Shown here in pieces: positions 1-8,130 of a DNA stretch of 29,524 nt; positions within the stretch are counted from its first letter, which is position 1; each line of letters starts with the position of its first letter. A program made the position numbers and the translations under genes. The notes under the pieces were generated by a model, which was given only the letters and a program-made list of their open reading frames with translations, searched no databases and was not told the DNA's origin. The stretch is from Fimbriimonadaceae bacterium (lineage in GTDB: Bacteria; Armatimonadota; Fimbriimonadia; Fimbriimonadales; Fimbriimonadaceae): positions 1-29,524 of the forward strand of contig JANWJY010000175.1 of NCBI GenBank assembly GCA_025451715.1. Direction: 5' to 3'.

Positions 1-102
1 GATGTGCGCGACCGCAGTCGAGTACTGCTGCAGGCTGTTCGTGTAGTTGTCGATAAAACCGGTCCAGATGGGCAGCGCGAACAGCAGCACTGAGAACACG
101 CT
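1..102 (-). pseudogene. Exosortase-like fragment (antisense, partial)
   Basis: The minus strand is open from position 102 off the left edge and encodes a hydrophobic stretch followed by IDNYTNSLQQYSTAVA. This resembles the segment of exosortases (membrane proteases/transpeptidases that process PEP-CTERM-type proteins) where a transmembrane helix ending in LP-x-W is followed by a conserved PLQ-x-x-S-T/A-x-x-A segment. Two in-frame stops (109-111 and 103-105, minus strand) lie immediately upstream, so the several N-terminal membrane helices expected in an intact exosortase are absent. The fragment runs antisense to the start of the EpsI-like gene, its usual functional partner. This suggests a rearranged or decayed exosortase/EpsI locus. 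A chance resemblance in a short antisense frame cannot be excluded, and the rest of the gene is outside the window. Confidence 0.35.
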
Positions 103-115
103 CTACTCCTATAAG

Positions 116-604
116 ATGGACGAGGTCACCTACACGACGCTCGACCCTTACGGGATCGTAGCAAGGATATTCGTACACGAAAAGACGCGCGAGGCGTATG
201 ACGCGGTCGTGGTCGCGAGCCAGAGCAAGGACAGCTTCCACGATCCAAGGGTGTGCTTTTCTGCCCAGGGCTGGGCGATCTCCAATCAGTGGGTAGTGCT
301 TGTCGATACTAAGACGAGGGGCAAGGTTCCTGTTACGCTCGTCGCCATGGACGGCCCTGACGCTCGTAACAAGTTGGCGGCGTTCGTCTACAGAGGGCCG
401 GGTGGTTTCTACGGTAACACCCAGAGGCTCAAGATCGCAATGTTCATCGAGCAGATGATGGGCGGTGACCAGCTCAGCGGCGTGTTCTATCGGTTCATCC
501 CTCAGAACCTCGATCCGAACGACCCGAACCAAGCGTATAAGCTCCAAGTATTCATCGGTGAGTTCATCGATGCGGCGAACGGGGCCAGCGACGGGTACTT
601 CTAG
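116..604 (+). CDS. EpsI-like exosortase-associated protein (DUF3485-like), N-terminally truncated
   Basis: The protein carries the block HDPRVCFSAQGW, matching the H-x-P-x-x-C-x-x-x-x-GW signature of EpsI-family proteins. These accompany exosortases in exopolysaccharide and protein-sorting loci. EpsI proteins are usually somewhat over 200 residues with an N-terminal membrane helix; none is visible here. The frame is open only from a TTG at 47 (stop TAG at 44-46), with ATGs at 68 and 116. ATG 116 is preferred because bases 1-102 read better as an antisense exosortase fragment, and because TACTCC lies 6 nt upstream of 116, close to the promoter pattern seen elsewhere in this window. Starts at 47 or 68 would give up to 185 residues. 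No Shine-Dalgarno sequence is obvious for any of the three. The family call is fairly good; whether the protein is functional is doubtful. Confidence 0.55.
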   Translation: MDEVTYTTLDPYGIVARIFVHEKTREAYDAVVVASQSKDSFHDPRVCFSAQGWAISNQWVVLVDTKTRGKVPVTLVAMDGPDARNKLAAFVYRGPGGFYGNTQRLKIAMFIEQMMGGDQLSGVFYRFIPQNLDPNDPNQAYKLQVFIGEFIDAANGASDGYF

Positions 605-651
605 GCGAATCCAATGGATTGCGCGGTCCGTCGCTTACCCTGAACGCCCCA

Positions 652-1227
652 ATGTCTAAGCTGTCAAACCGGGTTCGTCGCGGCTGCCCAGAGTCTCCGA
701 GGTTTCCTCGTGAGTCTGGCGCAGAGTTGCACCCGATCGCCTTCCTCGATAGGGACGGGGTCGTCAATGCAGACAAGGGATATGTGCACCTCATCGATGA
801 CTTTGAGTGGATGCCGGGCGCCCTCGCGGCGATCAAGTACCTGAACTCCCACGGTTTCATCGTCGCCGTCGTGACGAACCAGTCAGGAATCGGCCGTGGC
901 TTCTATGGCGAAGAAGAGTTCATGTTCCTCACGCTCTGGATGCTCAAAGAGGTCGACTTGGCAGGCGGGAAGGTTGACGTCGTGTATTATTGCCCGCATC
1001 ATCCAGACTCCGCTGATGCTGAGTATCACGCTGCGTGCCGCGCCCGAAAACCTGGACCAGGAATGCTCGAACGCGCCGATGAAGAGTTCTTAATGGACCG
1101 CTCTCGCTCCTTTCTCATTGGCAATCGCGATTCCGACATCGGGGCGGCGAACGCGTTCGGCATTACGGGACACTTTTACGACGGCGGCGACCTGCTCGAA
1201 GTGATCCGCGGGATCGTCGAGGGCTAA
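652..1227 (+). CDS. GmhB-like HAD phosphatase (heptose-bisphosphate / histidinol-phosphate phosphatase family)
   Basis: HAD-superfamily phosphatase of about 191 residues. Motif I is FLDRDGVVN, with both catalytic aspartates; motif II is VTNQSGIGRG; the RKPGPGML lysine and the motif IV region IGNRDSDIGAANAFG follow. This order matches GmhB, which removes the 7-phosphate of heptose-1,7-bisphosphate in LPS precursor synthesis, and the related HisB phosphatase domain. GmhB normally binds zinc through C-x-H and a later C-x-C. Here CPHH is present, but the second pair reads CRA, so one cysteine ligand is replaced by alanine. ATG 652 is chosen over an in-frame TTG at 619. The roughly 30 residues before motif I are longer than usual, so a later start (TTG near 735) is possible. 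The gene converges on manC and their stop codons overlap by 3 nt. Heptose versus histidinol substrate cannot be decided. Confidence 0.78.
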   Translation: MSKLSNRVRRGCPESPRFPRESGAELHPIAFLDRDGVVNADKGYVHLIDDFEWMPGALAAIKYLNSHGFIVAVVTNQSGIGRGFYGEEEFMFLTLWMLKEVDLAGGKVDVVYYCPHHPDSADAEYHAACRARKPGPGMLERADEEFLMDRSRSFLIGNRDSDIGAANAFGITGHFYDGGDLLEVIRGIVEG

Positions 1228-2276
1228 TCTGCTAAGTTCCGCACGTCTTGCGCACGGCTCTTCTTGCAGATCAACACCTCGCCGTCGGTGACTGCGACCA
1301 CGACGTCTTCCATCCCGAGTACCGTGACCCTTTGGTCCTTCGTGTCGTTGTACACGACACAGCGTTCGCTGTCGACGAGGCGCATACTGCCCTGGGAGAC
1401 ATTGCCGAGGTCGTCGCTCGGAAGGCTCCGTGAAAGCGAGTCCCAGGAGCCGAGATCGTCCCACTCGAACCCTGCTGCGACGACGGCCACATTGCTCGCC
1501 TTCTCCATGAGCGCGTAGTCGATCGACGTGCCCGTAAGCTTCTCGAAGTTCTTCGCTGCGACCGTCTGATCGCCGTTACCCAGCGCGATCGCGACCTCGT
1601 CTACGATGTGCGCCGCCTCGGGCTGTGCCGCCTTCAACTGGTCCATAAACGACCCAAGCGTCCAGAAGAACATGCCGGAGTTCCAGAGGTAGTTCCCAGT
1701 GGCGATGAAGGCCTTGGCCGTGCCTGGGTCCGGTTTCTCCGCAAATCGCTGCGCGACCCAAGCCTGATCACCGAGCCCTGCACCGATCTCGATGTAGCCG
1801 TACTCCGTGGCCGGGCGGGTCGGCCTGATCCCGATCGTGACGAGCGCACCGGACTCCTCTGCGAGCGTCAACGCTTGATCGACGGTCTTCTGAAACGCTA
1901 GGTCAGGGGAGATCGAATGGTCAGCAGTAAGCACCGCGACCGCGACCTCTCGCCAAGATTTGCCTATGGATGCGATCAAGTGTGCGCTCGCCCACACGAG
2001 TGCACCGAGCGTGTTCTTTCGCGCTGGCTCCCCGATGACTCTCGAAGGATCGAGATTCGGGAGCGCCGACCGCGTCGCGGAGAGCAAGGGCTCAGACGTC
2101 GCGACAAAGAGACCGTCGCCGACCACGGGCGCGATGCGTGCGACCGACTGCTCAAGCAGACTGGCACTCGGCGACGCAAGTCTGAGGAATTGCTTTGGCC
2201 GTTCCGCCGTCGACACTGGCCAAAAGCGCGTGCCGGAGCCGCCTGCCATGATCACAGCGACGCGCCGAAAGCCCAT
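1224..2276 (-). CDS. manC: Mannose-1-phosphate guanylyltransferase
   Basis: Makes GDP-mannose from mannose-1-phosphate and GTP, supplying mannose and derived sugars for surface polysaccharides. The 350-residue protein is the usual size of a monofunctional enzyme, without the C-terminal isomerase domain of the bifunctional type. Visible motifs in order are the nucleotide-binding GGSGTRFWP near residue 12, PKQFL near 27, GEPARKNT near 86, TADHSI near 116, EYGYIE, FAEKPD, WNSGMFFW, SIDYALMEK and WDDLGSW. Start ATG at 2276 has a TAGAGT hexamer 6 nt upstream and no Shine-Dalgarno sequence, suggesting leaderless transcription. It is divergent from nth with only 41 nt between start codons, and converges on the GmhB-like gene. 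A closely related guanylyltransferase acting on another sugar (for example heptose-1-phosphate, given the GmhB neighbour) is the main alternative. Confidence 0.9.
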   Translation of the reverse strand: MGFRRVAVIMAGGSGTRFWPVSTAERPKQFLRLASPSASLLEQSVARIAPVVGDGLFVATSEPLLSATRSALPNLDPSRVIGEPARKNTLGALVWASAHLIASIGKSWREVAVAVLTADHSISPDLAFQKTVDQALTLAEESGALVTIGIRPTRPATEYGYIEIGAGLGDQAWVAQRFAEKPDPGTAKAFIATGNYLWNSGMFFWTLGSFMDQLKAAQPEAAHIVDEVAIALGNGDQTVAAKNFEKLTGTSIDYALMEKASNVAVVAAGFEWDDLGSWDSLSRSLPSDDLGNVSQGSMRLVDSERCVVYNDTKDQRVTVLGMEDVVVAVTDGEVLICKKSRAQDVRNLAD

Positions 2277-2282
2277 TGCAAG

Positions 2283-2288
2283 ACTCTA
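2283..2288 (-). promoter_or_regulatory. Predicted -10 element of manC (leaderless)
   Basis: TAGAGT on the minus strand is separated by exactly 6 nt from the manC ATG. Transcription starting about 7 nt downstream of the hexamer would begin at the start codon. No -35 box of TTGACA type is evident. Confidence 0.45.
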
Positions 2289-2304
2289 CCATTTGGCCTA
2301 ACGG

Positions 2305-2310
2305 TATCCT
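2305..2310 (+). promoter_or_regulatory. Predicted -10 element of nth (leaderless)
   Basis: TATCCT lies 7 nt upstream of ATG 2318 with no Shine-Dalgarno sequence in between, so the transcript would begin at or next to the start codon. It is divergent from the manC -10 element 17 nt away. Confidence 0.45.
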
Positions 2311-2317
2311 TGCCCCA

Positions 2318-3022
2318 ATGGGCCGGGCAAAGGGCGCACCAAGCGCGAAGGGCCGTAGCAGATCGGCCAAGGTCTCTGAGGTGCTCGACCGCCTCGAGGC
2401 GCGCTATGGGAAGCCCCTCTACAAGTGCCGGTTCGAGCCGATGGACGAGCTGGTCTCGTGCATCCTGAGCCAGCACACATCAGACGCCACCTCATTTCCG
2501 GCCTTCCACCGCTTGAAAGCTGCCTACCCAGAATGGCAGATGCTCGTCGACGCGGGCGCGGAGAAAGTCGCGGACATTGTTCGAACGGCGGGGCTTGCAA
2601 ACCAGAAGGCTCGCAGCATCGTCAGCGTGCTGAATGAGATCAAGAGACGGAACGGTGAATACTCGATCGAGAACCTCCGCAAGATGCCCATGGTGGAAGC
2701 GCGCGCTTGGCTTCAGTCGCTTCCGGGAGTCGGCCCGAAGACAGCAAGCATCGTACTGTGCTTCAGCTTCGGAATGCCCGCGATCCCCGTGGATACGCAC
2801 ATTTATCGTGTGAGCAAGCGTCTCGGGTTTGTTTCCGGAACGACCGACGCGAACAAGGCGCACGACACTCTGCTCGAGACGGTCGATGAAAGCGACGCAT
2901 ACCGGTACCACGTCCTCCTGATCCAACACGGACGACAGGTCTGCAAGGCGCAGCGCCCGTTGTGCGTCGCTTGCGAACTGCTCGAGCTCTGCCCGTTCGG
3001 GCAAAAAGTGGTGAAGAGTTGA
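2318..3022 (+). CDS. nth: Endonuclease III (DNA glycosylase/AP lyase)
   Basis: Base-excision repair enzyme that removes oxidised pyrimidines and cleaves the abasic site. The 234-residue protein has the helix-hairpin-helix LPGVGPKTASIVL with the catalytic lysine, the catalytic aspartate in VDTHIYRV, and a C-terminal iron-sulfur motif C-x6-C-x2-C-x5-C in the last 30 residues. ATG 2318 is preferred over an upstream in-frame TTG at 2276, which would overlap the manC start codon. A TATCCT hexamer lies 7 nt before ATG 2318. The gene is first in a run of overlapping genes: its stop overlaps the likely glnE start as TTGA. All key residues are present, so an active enzyme is expected. Confidence 0.93.
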   Translation: MGRAKGAPSAKGRSRSAKVSEVLDRLEARYGKPLYKCRFEPMDELVSCILSQHTSDATSFPAFHRLKAAYPEWQMLVDAGAEKVADIVRTAGLANQKARSIVSVLNEIKRRNGEYSIENLRKMPMVEARAWLQSLPGVGPKTASIVLCFSFGMPAIPVDTHIYRVSKRLGFVSGTTDANKAHDTLLETVDESDAYRYHVLLIQHGRQVCKAQRPLCVACELLELCPFGQKVVKS

Positions 3023-5634
3023 GTGGTTTCAAAGACCCAGACGCTGCACTGCGGACGATTGCGAGAATCGATGAGGTCTCTCATCGCGCGCTGGGCGAGT
3101 TCCTTCTCACCGCCGCAGAGCAAACGAGCCGGCCAGACCAAGCGATCGTGAACTGCGAACGTTGGATCGCAGCCAGTGGGAGCCCCGCGACAATGGCCGA
3201 CAGTCTGACCGCGACCCCTGAACTCGGGCGGCTGCTGATCACGCTCTTTGGTGCAAGCCATCAGCTTGCAGACGTGCTCGTACAAAACCCAGAGCTCGCG
3301 CACGTCGTCCTCGATCCTTCAGTGCTAGGCGAGAGACCTGAACCACAGAGTCTGAAGGAACAGATCTCCGGGCTCCTTTCTGCAAGCACGTCGTTCTCGC
3401 ACTCCCTCGACCGCCTGAGGTTCGTCAAGCAGGGCTGGCACGTCCGGATCGCCGCAGCCGACCTGGCCGGCATCTGGCAGGAAGAGGAGGTCTGGCGAGG
3501 GCTCTCAAACGTCGCCGACGCGCTCGTTTCGACTGCCCGGGACGTCGTCTGGCAAGACGTCTGCCGGCAACGGGGCCAAGAGGGAGAGTGTCCCGTCAGT
3601 ATCATCGGAATCGGCAAGTTAGGCGGCCAAGAGTTGAACTTTTCGTCCGACGTCGACCTGATCTATGTCCTCGACGACGACGCGGGCACCGATGTCGAGA
3701 AGCTCGCCTCACGGTTCGGCGAAGCGCTCAACCGCGCACTAGCAGATCGGATGGGAAGGGGCTCGTTGTACCGAGTCGACCTCCGGCTGCGTCCCTACGG
3801 CTCGCGGGGGTCACTAGTGCCCAGGATGAAGTCGGTCGAGGGCTACTACGAGCGCTACGCAGAAGCGTGGGAGCACCTGGCGCTCATTAGGAGCCGAGTG
3901 ATCGCAGGCGATGACGACACGGCCCGCAGATGGAACGACGTGCGTGAAAAGACGTGCTTCCAGCCACAGCGCGGCGAGTGGTTCGTCCAAGAACTTCTCC
4001 AGATGCGGACACGGATCGAAGAGGGCCACGATCAGAACGACCTCAAGCGCGGGGTCGGAGGTATCCGCGACATCGAGTTTCTGACGCAGATCCTACAACT
4101 GCTCTATGGACACAAGCTCCCGGAGCTCAAGACGCTCTCGACGCTCACCGCCCTGCGAATGCTTGCACAGTTCGGTGTCTTGCCAGGCGGCTCGGCGGAC
4201 GAACTCGTAAGCGCATACACTTTCCTGCGACAGGTCGAGCATCGAATTCAACTGCTCGGTGACCAGCAGTCGCACAGTGTGCCCACCGACATCGAGGGGA
4301 GGTCGGAGCTTGCGCGCAGGACGGCGTTCACGACACTCGATGGGTTCGACGCCGCGTTGGCGATGCACCGCGCCCATGCCAGGGACTGGTACCGAACTGT
4401 CCTTCTGCAGTCCGAGGAGCCGCACGCCGCACGAGAAGAAGTGCAGAACAGATCGGGAAGGCACGCAGCGATCGTCACGCAATGGATCGACGGGATTCCA
4501 GAGCCGACAGCCTTCTACGACAGCCTTATAGAGAACGAGTCGAGCCTCGAACGAATGTTGAGGATCGCAGAAAAGGCACCTGCGCTTGTTCCACAGTTGC
4601 GGCACTTCGTCGCTGTCACCGAACAGGTCATGAGCGGCGAGGTGCTAGAGCCAGTTGAAACCGTGTTTGCGACTAAGACCGGAGATGTGACCGGTCTTGC
4701 CGGAGCGATGAAGCGGGCTTGGCTCCGAACCGTGTGCCGGTGGGTCTTGACTGAGGACTTCGACCTCGGAACAGCGCTCGCCGACCACTACGACTCTGCG
4801 CTCGAAGCGGTGATGGATGGGGCTCCGTTCCGGGCCATCGCGCTGGGAAGCTTTGGTGCTAGGGAGATGTCGCTCTATAGCGACCTCGATGTCGTGTTCT
4901 GGCAGGACGGCACGCTGGAGCACGAGAGAGACGAGAAGGCGGCGCAGGCGGTCCTCACGCAGGTGCAGGCGCTGAGGAGGGCCGGAGCCCAGATCGAACT
5001 TGATATGCGGCTCCGCCCGGAGGGCAAGAAGGGGCGGCTCGTCCATACGGAAGAGTCGTTCCGTAGATATGAGGAGGCATCGATGGAACCCTGGGAACGG
5101 CTTGCCCTCGGCCGCGCGCGGGCGACTGGGGGGCTCCCCAATGCGATCACACAGGCCGCGTTCGGCTCGCCTCTGGATAACGAGAACCTTGAGAGGCTCA
5201 CAAGAATCAAAGGGCGGGTCGAGACGGAGCGAGTGCCGGTCCAGTTTCGCCGCAGGCACATCAAACTTGGTGTCGGCGGCCAGGACGACGTGCTCTGGCT
5301 GGTCCAGCTGCTTTGGTGGAGGCACTATCCCCAAGTCGATGGCGCGATCGTGTCGGTCGTCGACCGGCTTCGCGAACTGCTCAAGATCGGCGCTATCAAC
5401 GCGCTTGAAAGGGATCAAGTTGAGCAGGCGTGGAGGTTCTACCGCAGTGTGCGAATCTACTTGGCACTCCAAGGGTTCAACGACGAAGTCCTTCCAGAGA
5501 ACCCGGATAAACTAGCTCGGTTGGGCGCAGTGTCGGGCGTGGGGAAAGAGAACGAAGTTCTGGCGCAGTTCGAACGGCACGCCAGGGTCGTAAGGGACCT
5601 GTACGAAGCGACGATAGAGAGGCTACAGGATTAG
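3019..5634 (+). CDS. glnE: Bifunctional glutamine synthetase adenylyltransferase / adenylyl-removing enzyme
   Basis: Controls glutamine synthetase by attaching and removing AMP in response to nitrogen status. The protein (about 871 residues from the start used here) has two nucleotidyltransferase-like halves. The N-terminal half has GIGKLGGQELNFSSDVD near residue 197, with the S-D-x-D metal site, as in the adenylyl-removing domain. The C-terminal half has ALGSFGAREMSLYSDLD near residue 608, as in the adenylyl-transferase domain. KRGVGGIRDIEF and KLGVGGQDDVLW are the paired conserved blocks following each domain. The frame is open further upstream (GTG 2962), but that part overlaps the nth iron-sulfur cluster region. 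TTG 3019, forming TTGA with the nth stop, is the likely start and implies translational coupling. The stop abuts plsY directly. No glnA or glnB is in the window. Confidence 0.92.
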   Translation: MSGFKDPDAALRTIARIDEVSHRALGEFLLTAAEQTSRPDQAIVNCERWIAASGSPATMADSLTATPELGRLLITLFGASHQLADVLVQNPELAHVVLDPSVLGERPEPQSLKEQISGLLSASTSFSHSLDRLRFVKQGWHVRIAAADLAGIWQEEEVWRGLSNVADALVSTARDVVWQDVCRQRGQEGECPVSIIGIGKLGGQELNFSSDVDLIYVLDDDAGTDVEKLASRFGEALNRALADRMGRGSLYRVDLRLRPYGSRGSLVPRMKSVEGYYERYAEAWEHLALIRSRVIAGDDDTARRWNDVREKTCFQPQRGEWFVQELLQMRTRIEEGHDQNDLKRGVGGIRDIEFLTQILQLLYGHKLPELKTLSTLTALRMLAQFGVLPGGSADELVSAYTFLRQVEHRIQLLGDQQSHSVPTDIEGRSELARRTAFTTLDGFDAALAMHRAHARDWYRTVLLQSEEPHAAREEVQNRSGRHAAIVTQWIDGIPEPTAFYDSLIENESSLERMLRIAEKAPALVPQLRHFVAVTEQVMSGEVLEPVETVFATKTGDVTGLAGAMKRAWLRTVCRWVLTEDFDLGTALADHYDSALEAVMDGAPFRAIALGSFGAREMSLYSDLDVVFWQDGTLEHERDEKAAQAVLTQVQALRRAGAQIELDMRLRPEGKKGRLVHTEESFRRYEEASMEPWERLALGRARATGGLPNAITQAAFGSPLDNENLERLTRIKGRVETERVPVQFRRRHIKLGVGGQDDVLWLVQLLWWRHYPQVDGAIVSVVDRLRELLKIGAINALERDQVEQAWRFYRSVRIYLALQGFNDEVLPENPDKLARLGAVSGVGKENEVLAQFERHARVVRDLYEATIERLQD

Positions 5635-6261
5635 ATGCAGTACGTCTTGCTCGCCTTAGGCTCGTATCTGCTCGGCTCTCTTCCGTTTGGATTCATCGTC
5701 GCGCGGCTTCGCGGTATTGACATCACCTCCGTCGGGAGCGGCAACATCGGCGCGACCAACGTGGCTCGAGTGCTTGGCTGGCGGCTCGGGCTCATCGTGT
5801 TTCTCCTTGACGTCGGCAAAGGCGTGGTGCCGCCGCTTGTGACGGCGTCCGTGACGGGCAACCGCGATGCGGCCGTCCTGATGGGGTTGGCTGCGGTCCT
5901 CGGCCACACTTTCAGTCCCTTCCTGAAGTTCAAAGGTGGAAAGGGAGTTGCGACGGGCCTCGGCGCGCTGATCGGCAGTGCTCCGCTGGTCGGTGCAGTG
6001 GTGTTCGGCACGTTCCTGTTGTTCTTCGCCGTCACGCGCATCGTCAGCTTTTCGGCGCTCGTCGCATCGGCTTCGGTGCTTGTCTACGGGCTAATTTGGG
6101 GTCAAGGCTGGATGTTCTTCGCCGTCTTCACGCCCATGATCGTCTATGTGTTTGTCCGCCACAGGGCGAACATCGAACGCTTGCTGAAGGGTCAGGAGCC
6201 CAAGCTCGACCTGAAGAAGAAGATGAAGAAGGACGACGAGGACAAAAACAAGGATGCTTGA
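5635..6261 (+). CDS. plsY: Glycerol-3-phosphate acyltransferase PlsY
   Basis: Integral membrane enzyme that acylates glycerol-3-phosphate from acyl-phosphate, the first step of phospholipid synthesis. The family's three signature blocks are present: GSLPFGFIVAR near the N-terminus, GSGNIGATNVARVLG in the first loop, and KFKGGKGVATGLG in the middle. Multiple hydrophobic helices and a length of 208 residues are typical. The C-terminus carries an extra, highly charged lysine/aspartate tail of about 20 residues, probably cytoplasmic. ATG 5635 follows the glnE stop with no gap, and the gene end overlaps the next gene by 8 nt, so it belongs to one operon with nth, glnE and the LPS-export genes. The partner PlsX is not in the window. 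Confidence 0.95.
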   Translation: MQYVLLALGSYLLGSLPFGFIVARLRGIDITSVGSGNIGATNVARVLGWRLGLIVFLLDVGKGVVPPLVTASVTGNRDAAVLMGLAAVLGHTFSPFLKFKGGKGVATGLGALIGSAPLVGAVVFGTFLLFFAVTRIVSFSALVASASVLVYGLIWGQGWMFFAVFTPMIVYVFVRHRANIERLLKGQEPKLDLKKKMKKDDEDKNKDA

Positions 6262-7063
6262 GCTCCTCGCCAGCATCCGAGACTCTCCGGTGACCGCGGC
6301 TTTCGGCTGCGCAGCGATCATCCCGCTCGCGGTGTGGACGATCGCAGTGGTCGGTTGGATGATCATGGGCGAGATGGACTTCCTGTTCGGCCTCGTCGCG
6401 CTCATCGTCGCGTTCCTCCTGGGGATGGTTGTTATGATGCCGTCCCAGCCGGTGTTCGCGCCGATTGCATTCTGCGGGATCCTCCTTCTGATGATCGTTT
6501 TTCCTATCGTCAGACGTCAGTTGGACAGGCGCGCGCTCGTTGCGATAGAGGTCGAGCAGATCGAGGGCGCGTATCAGATGCTGTCCGAGAAGCCCGACAA
6601 CGCCAGCGCCATGTTCAAACTCGCCGAGCGGCTCTACTACCGCGGTCTCGTCGGTCATGCCATCGGGATCGGTGAGCTGGCGCTAGCGAAGATGCCTCAG
6701 AGCATGTTTCCAGAGGAGAACCGCGCTATACAGAAGTGGAGACACGCCGCCAAGAACCTCACCGCAAACCAGGATCTCCCTTGCCTCGTGTGCGGACACC
6801 GCAACGGCCCGGCGATCCTGTATTGCGAGTCCTGCGGCTCGAACTACCTCGCGCTCTACGCAAGAGGAAAGTGGCTGGGCACCACGCTGGCGATGCGTCT
6901 GGTCGCCGCATGGGTCGCGGCGATGGTCGCCCTGGTAGGACTACCCATGACGGTCAGTTCAATAAAGGAACTGCCGATGGTCATCGCGCTTGTCGTGCTA
7001 CAAATAGGCATGGCAGGGCTCCTCCTGTGGCGCGCGTTCGCCTATAAGGGGGCGCTCGCATGA
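6254..7063 (+). CDS. Unknown membrane protein with TPR-like region and zinc ribbon
   Basis: No family recognised. The 269-residue protein has three predicted N-terminal membrane helices (about 15-38, 42-60 and 68-85). A soluble segment (about 95-170) follows, whose helical pattern (AMFKLAERLYYRGLVGHAIG) resembles tetratricopeptide repeats. Then comes a zinc ribbon with four cysteines (C177-x2-C180 and C191-x2-C194), and two C-terminal helices (about 212-233 and 241-262). The helices place the TPR-like and zinc-ribbon parts together on one side of the membrane, probably the cytoplasmic face. The gene overlaps plsY by 8 nt and the LptF/G permease by 4 nt (ATGA), so it is translationally embedded in a phospholipid/LPS operon. 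A role as a scaffold or regulator of envelope biogenesis is inference only. Confidence 0.8.
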   Translation: MLELLASIRDSPVTAAFGCAAIIPLAVWTIAVVGWMIMGEMDFLFGLVALIVAFLLGMVVMMPSQPVFAPIAFCGILLLMIVFPIVRRQLDRRALVAIEVEQIEGAYQMLSEKPDNASAMFKLAERLYYRGLVGHAIGIGELALAKMPQSMFPEENRAIQKWRHAAKNLTANQDLPCLVCGHRNGPAILYCESCGSNYLALYARGKWLGTTLAMRLVAAWVAAMVALVGLPMTVSSIKELPMVIALVVLQIGMAGLLLWRAFAYKGALA

Positions 7064-8130
7064 AGCGTCTCGACAGGTACATCCTCCGAGAGATGTTCAC
7101 GCCGATGCTCGTCGGTACGCTTGTCATTGCGCTGCTGTTCATGGCGAACGAGTTCATCGCGATCTTCAAGAACTTCGAGGTCACGCGCCTCCCGTTCAGT
7201 GCGATCCTCCAAATGGTGTTCTTCCGGATGCCGTTCTGGCTGAGCTTGACCCTACCGTCCGGCACCGCGATCGGCGTTGCGCTTGCCGTCTCGCGGCTCG
7301 CGAGAGAGAGCGAGATCACAGCGATGCGCGCCGCCGGCTTGCCTCTCCGGCGAATATTCATGCCGATCCTGCTCGTCGGCCTCCTCGTCGGCGTTGCAAA
7401 CTTTTACATCGTTGAGAAACTGATCCCGCCGGCCGCGAAGGCGTACAAGAACGTCACGAACAAGGCGAGCGTGCTCGGTTCTGCGCCCGCGTTCAAGTCG
7501 AACGTAATGCTCCAGCTCGACCAGTACACAGCGAATTTCGGCGAGGTCCAACGGCTCAAGGGTGGAGAAGTGCTCCTAAAGGACGCGGTGATCTTTGAGC
7601 GGCCAAAGTTGGGCGAGACTTGGCTCTACACCTCTCCACAAGGAACCTATAAGGACGGCGTCTGGGACTTTCCAAGCTCTTACTGCTGGCGGTTTAGCGG
7701 CATCCAACTTATGGCGGGGCAGTCGCAGCACCTCGTCATCAACCAGGTGATCCGCGTCGGCGACCTGTTCGTGCAGCCCGCGCCGGAAGAATCCACGGCA
7801 GAGGACCTCCGAGTTGCGATTCAGCGCGGCAAGGCGAGTAAGACCGACACCACAAACCTTGAAGTCGCTTATCACGTCAAGTACTCGCTTCCCGCTTCGT
7901 GCCTCGTCTTCGCTCTGACCTCTGCAGCCTTCGCAGTTGCCATGATGCGCAGTGGCCCGTTCGTTGGGCTCATCGTCAGCATGGGCCTCGTCATGCTGTT
8001 TTACAACGCCCATATTGTGTGCACCGAGATCATCGGCCAAAAGGGTTGGCTCCCGCCCATCGTCGCGGCTTGGCTCCCCGACGTTCTTTACTTGATCGTC
8101 GCGCTGATCTTGATCTGGAGGGCAGAGTGA
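7060..8130 (+). CDS. LptF/LptG family LPS-export permease (YjgP/YjgQ)
   Basis: Inner-membrane permease of the LptB2FG transporter that extracts LPS and passes it to the periplasmic bridge. The 356-residue protein has the family topology: three N-terminal helices (about 15-37, 48-72 and 98-117), a periplasmic beta-rich domain (about 120-270) and three C-terminal helices. The cytoplasmic coupling segment ARESEITAMRAAGLPLRRI is the strongly conserved family motif that contacts the LptB ATPase. ATG 7060 overlaps the preceding stop as ATGA. The gene end overlaps the LptD-like start as GTGA. Only one permease gene is present; a second permease and LptB must lie elsewhere, or the permease may act as a homodimer. 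LptF and LptG cannot be told apart from sequence here. Confidence 0.92.
   Translation: MKRLDRYILREMFTPMLVGTLVIALLFMANEFIAIFKNFEVTRLPFSAILQMVFFRMPFWLSLTLPSGTAIGVALAVSRLARESEITAMRAAGLPLRRIFMPILLVGLLVGVANFYIVEKLIPPAAKAYKNVTNKASVLGSAPAFKSNVMLQLDQYTANFGEVQRLKGGEVLLKDAVIFERPKLGETWLYTSPQGTYKDGVWDFPSSYCWRFSGIQLMAGQSQHLVINQVIRVGDLFVQPAPEESTAEDLRVAIQRGKASKTDTTNLEVAYHVKYSLPASCLVFALTSAAFAVAMMRSGPFVGLIVSMGLVMLFYNAHIVCTEIIGQKGWLPPIVAAWLPDVLYLIVALILIWRAE

Noticed and set aside
4645..5472. Minus-strand open frame opposite glnE
   Set aside because: Shadow of the adenylyltransferase domain; no motif of its own.
7899..8126. N-terminal extension of lptD into the permease gene
   Set aside because: The extension is a frame shadow of the permease; a signal peptide begins exactly at GTG 8127.
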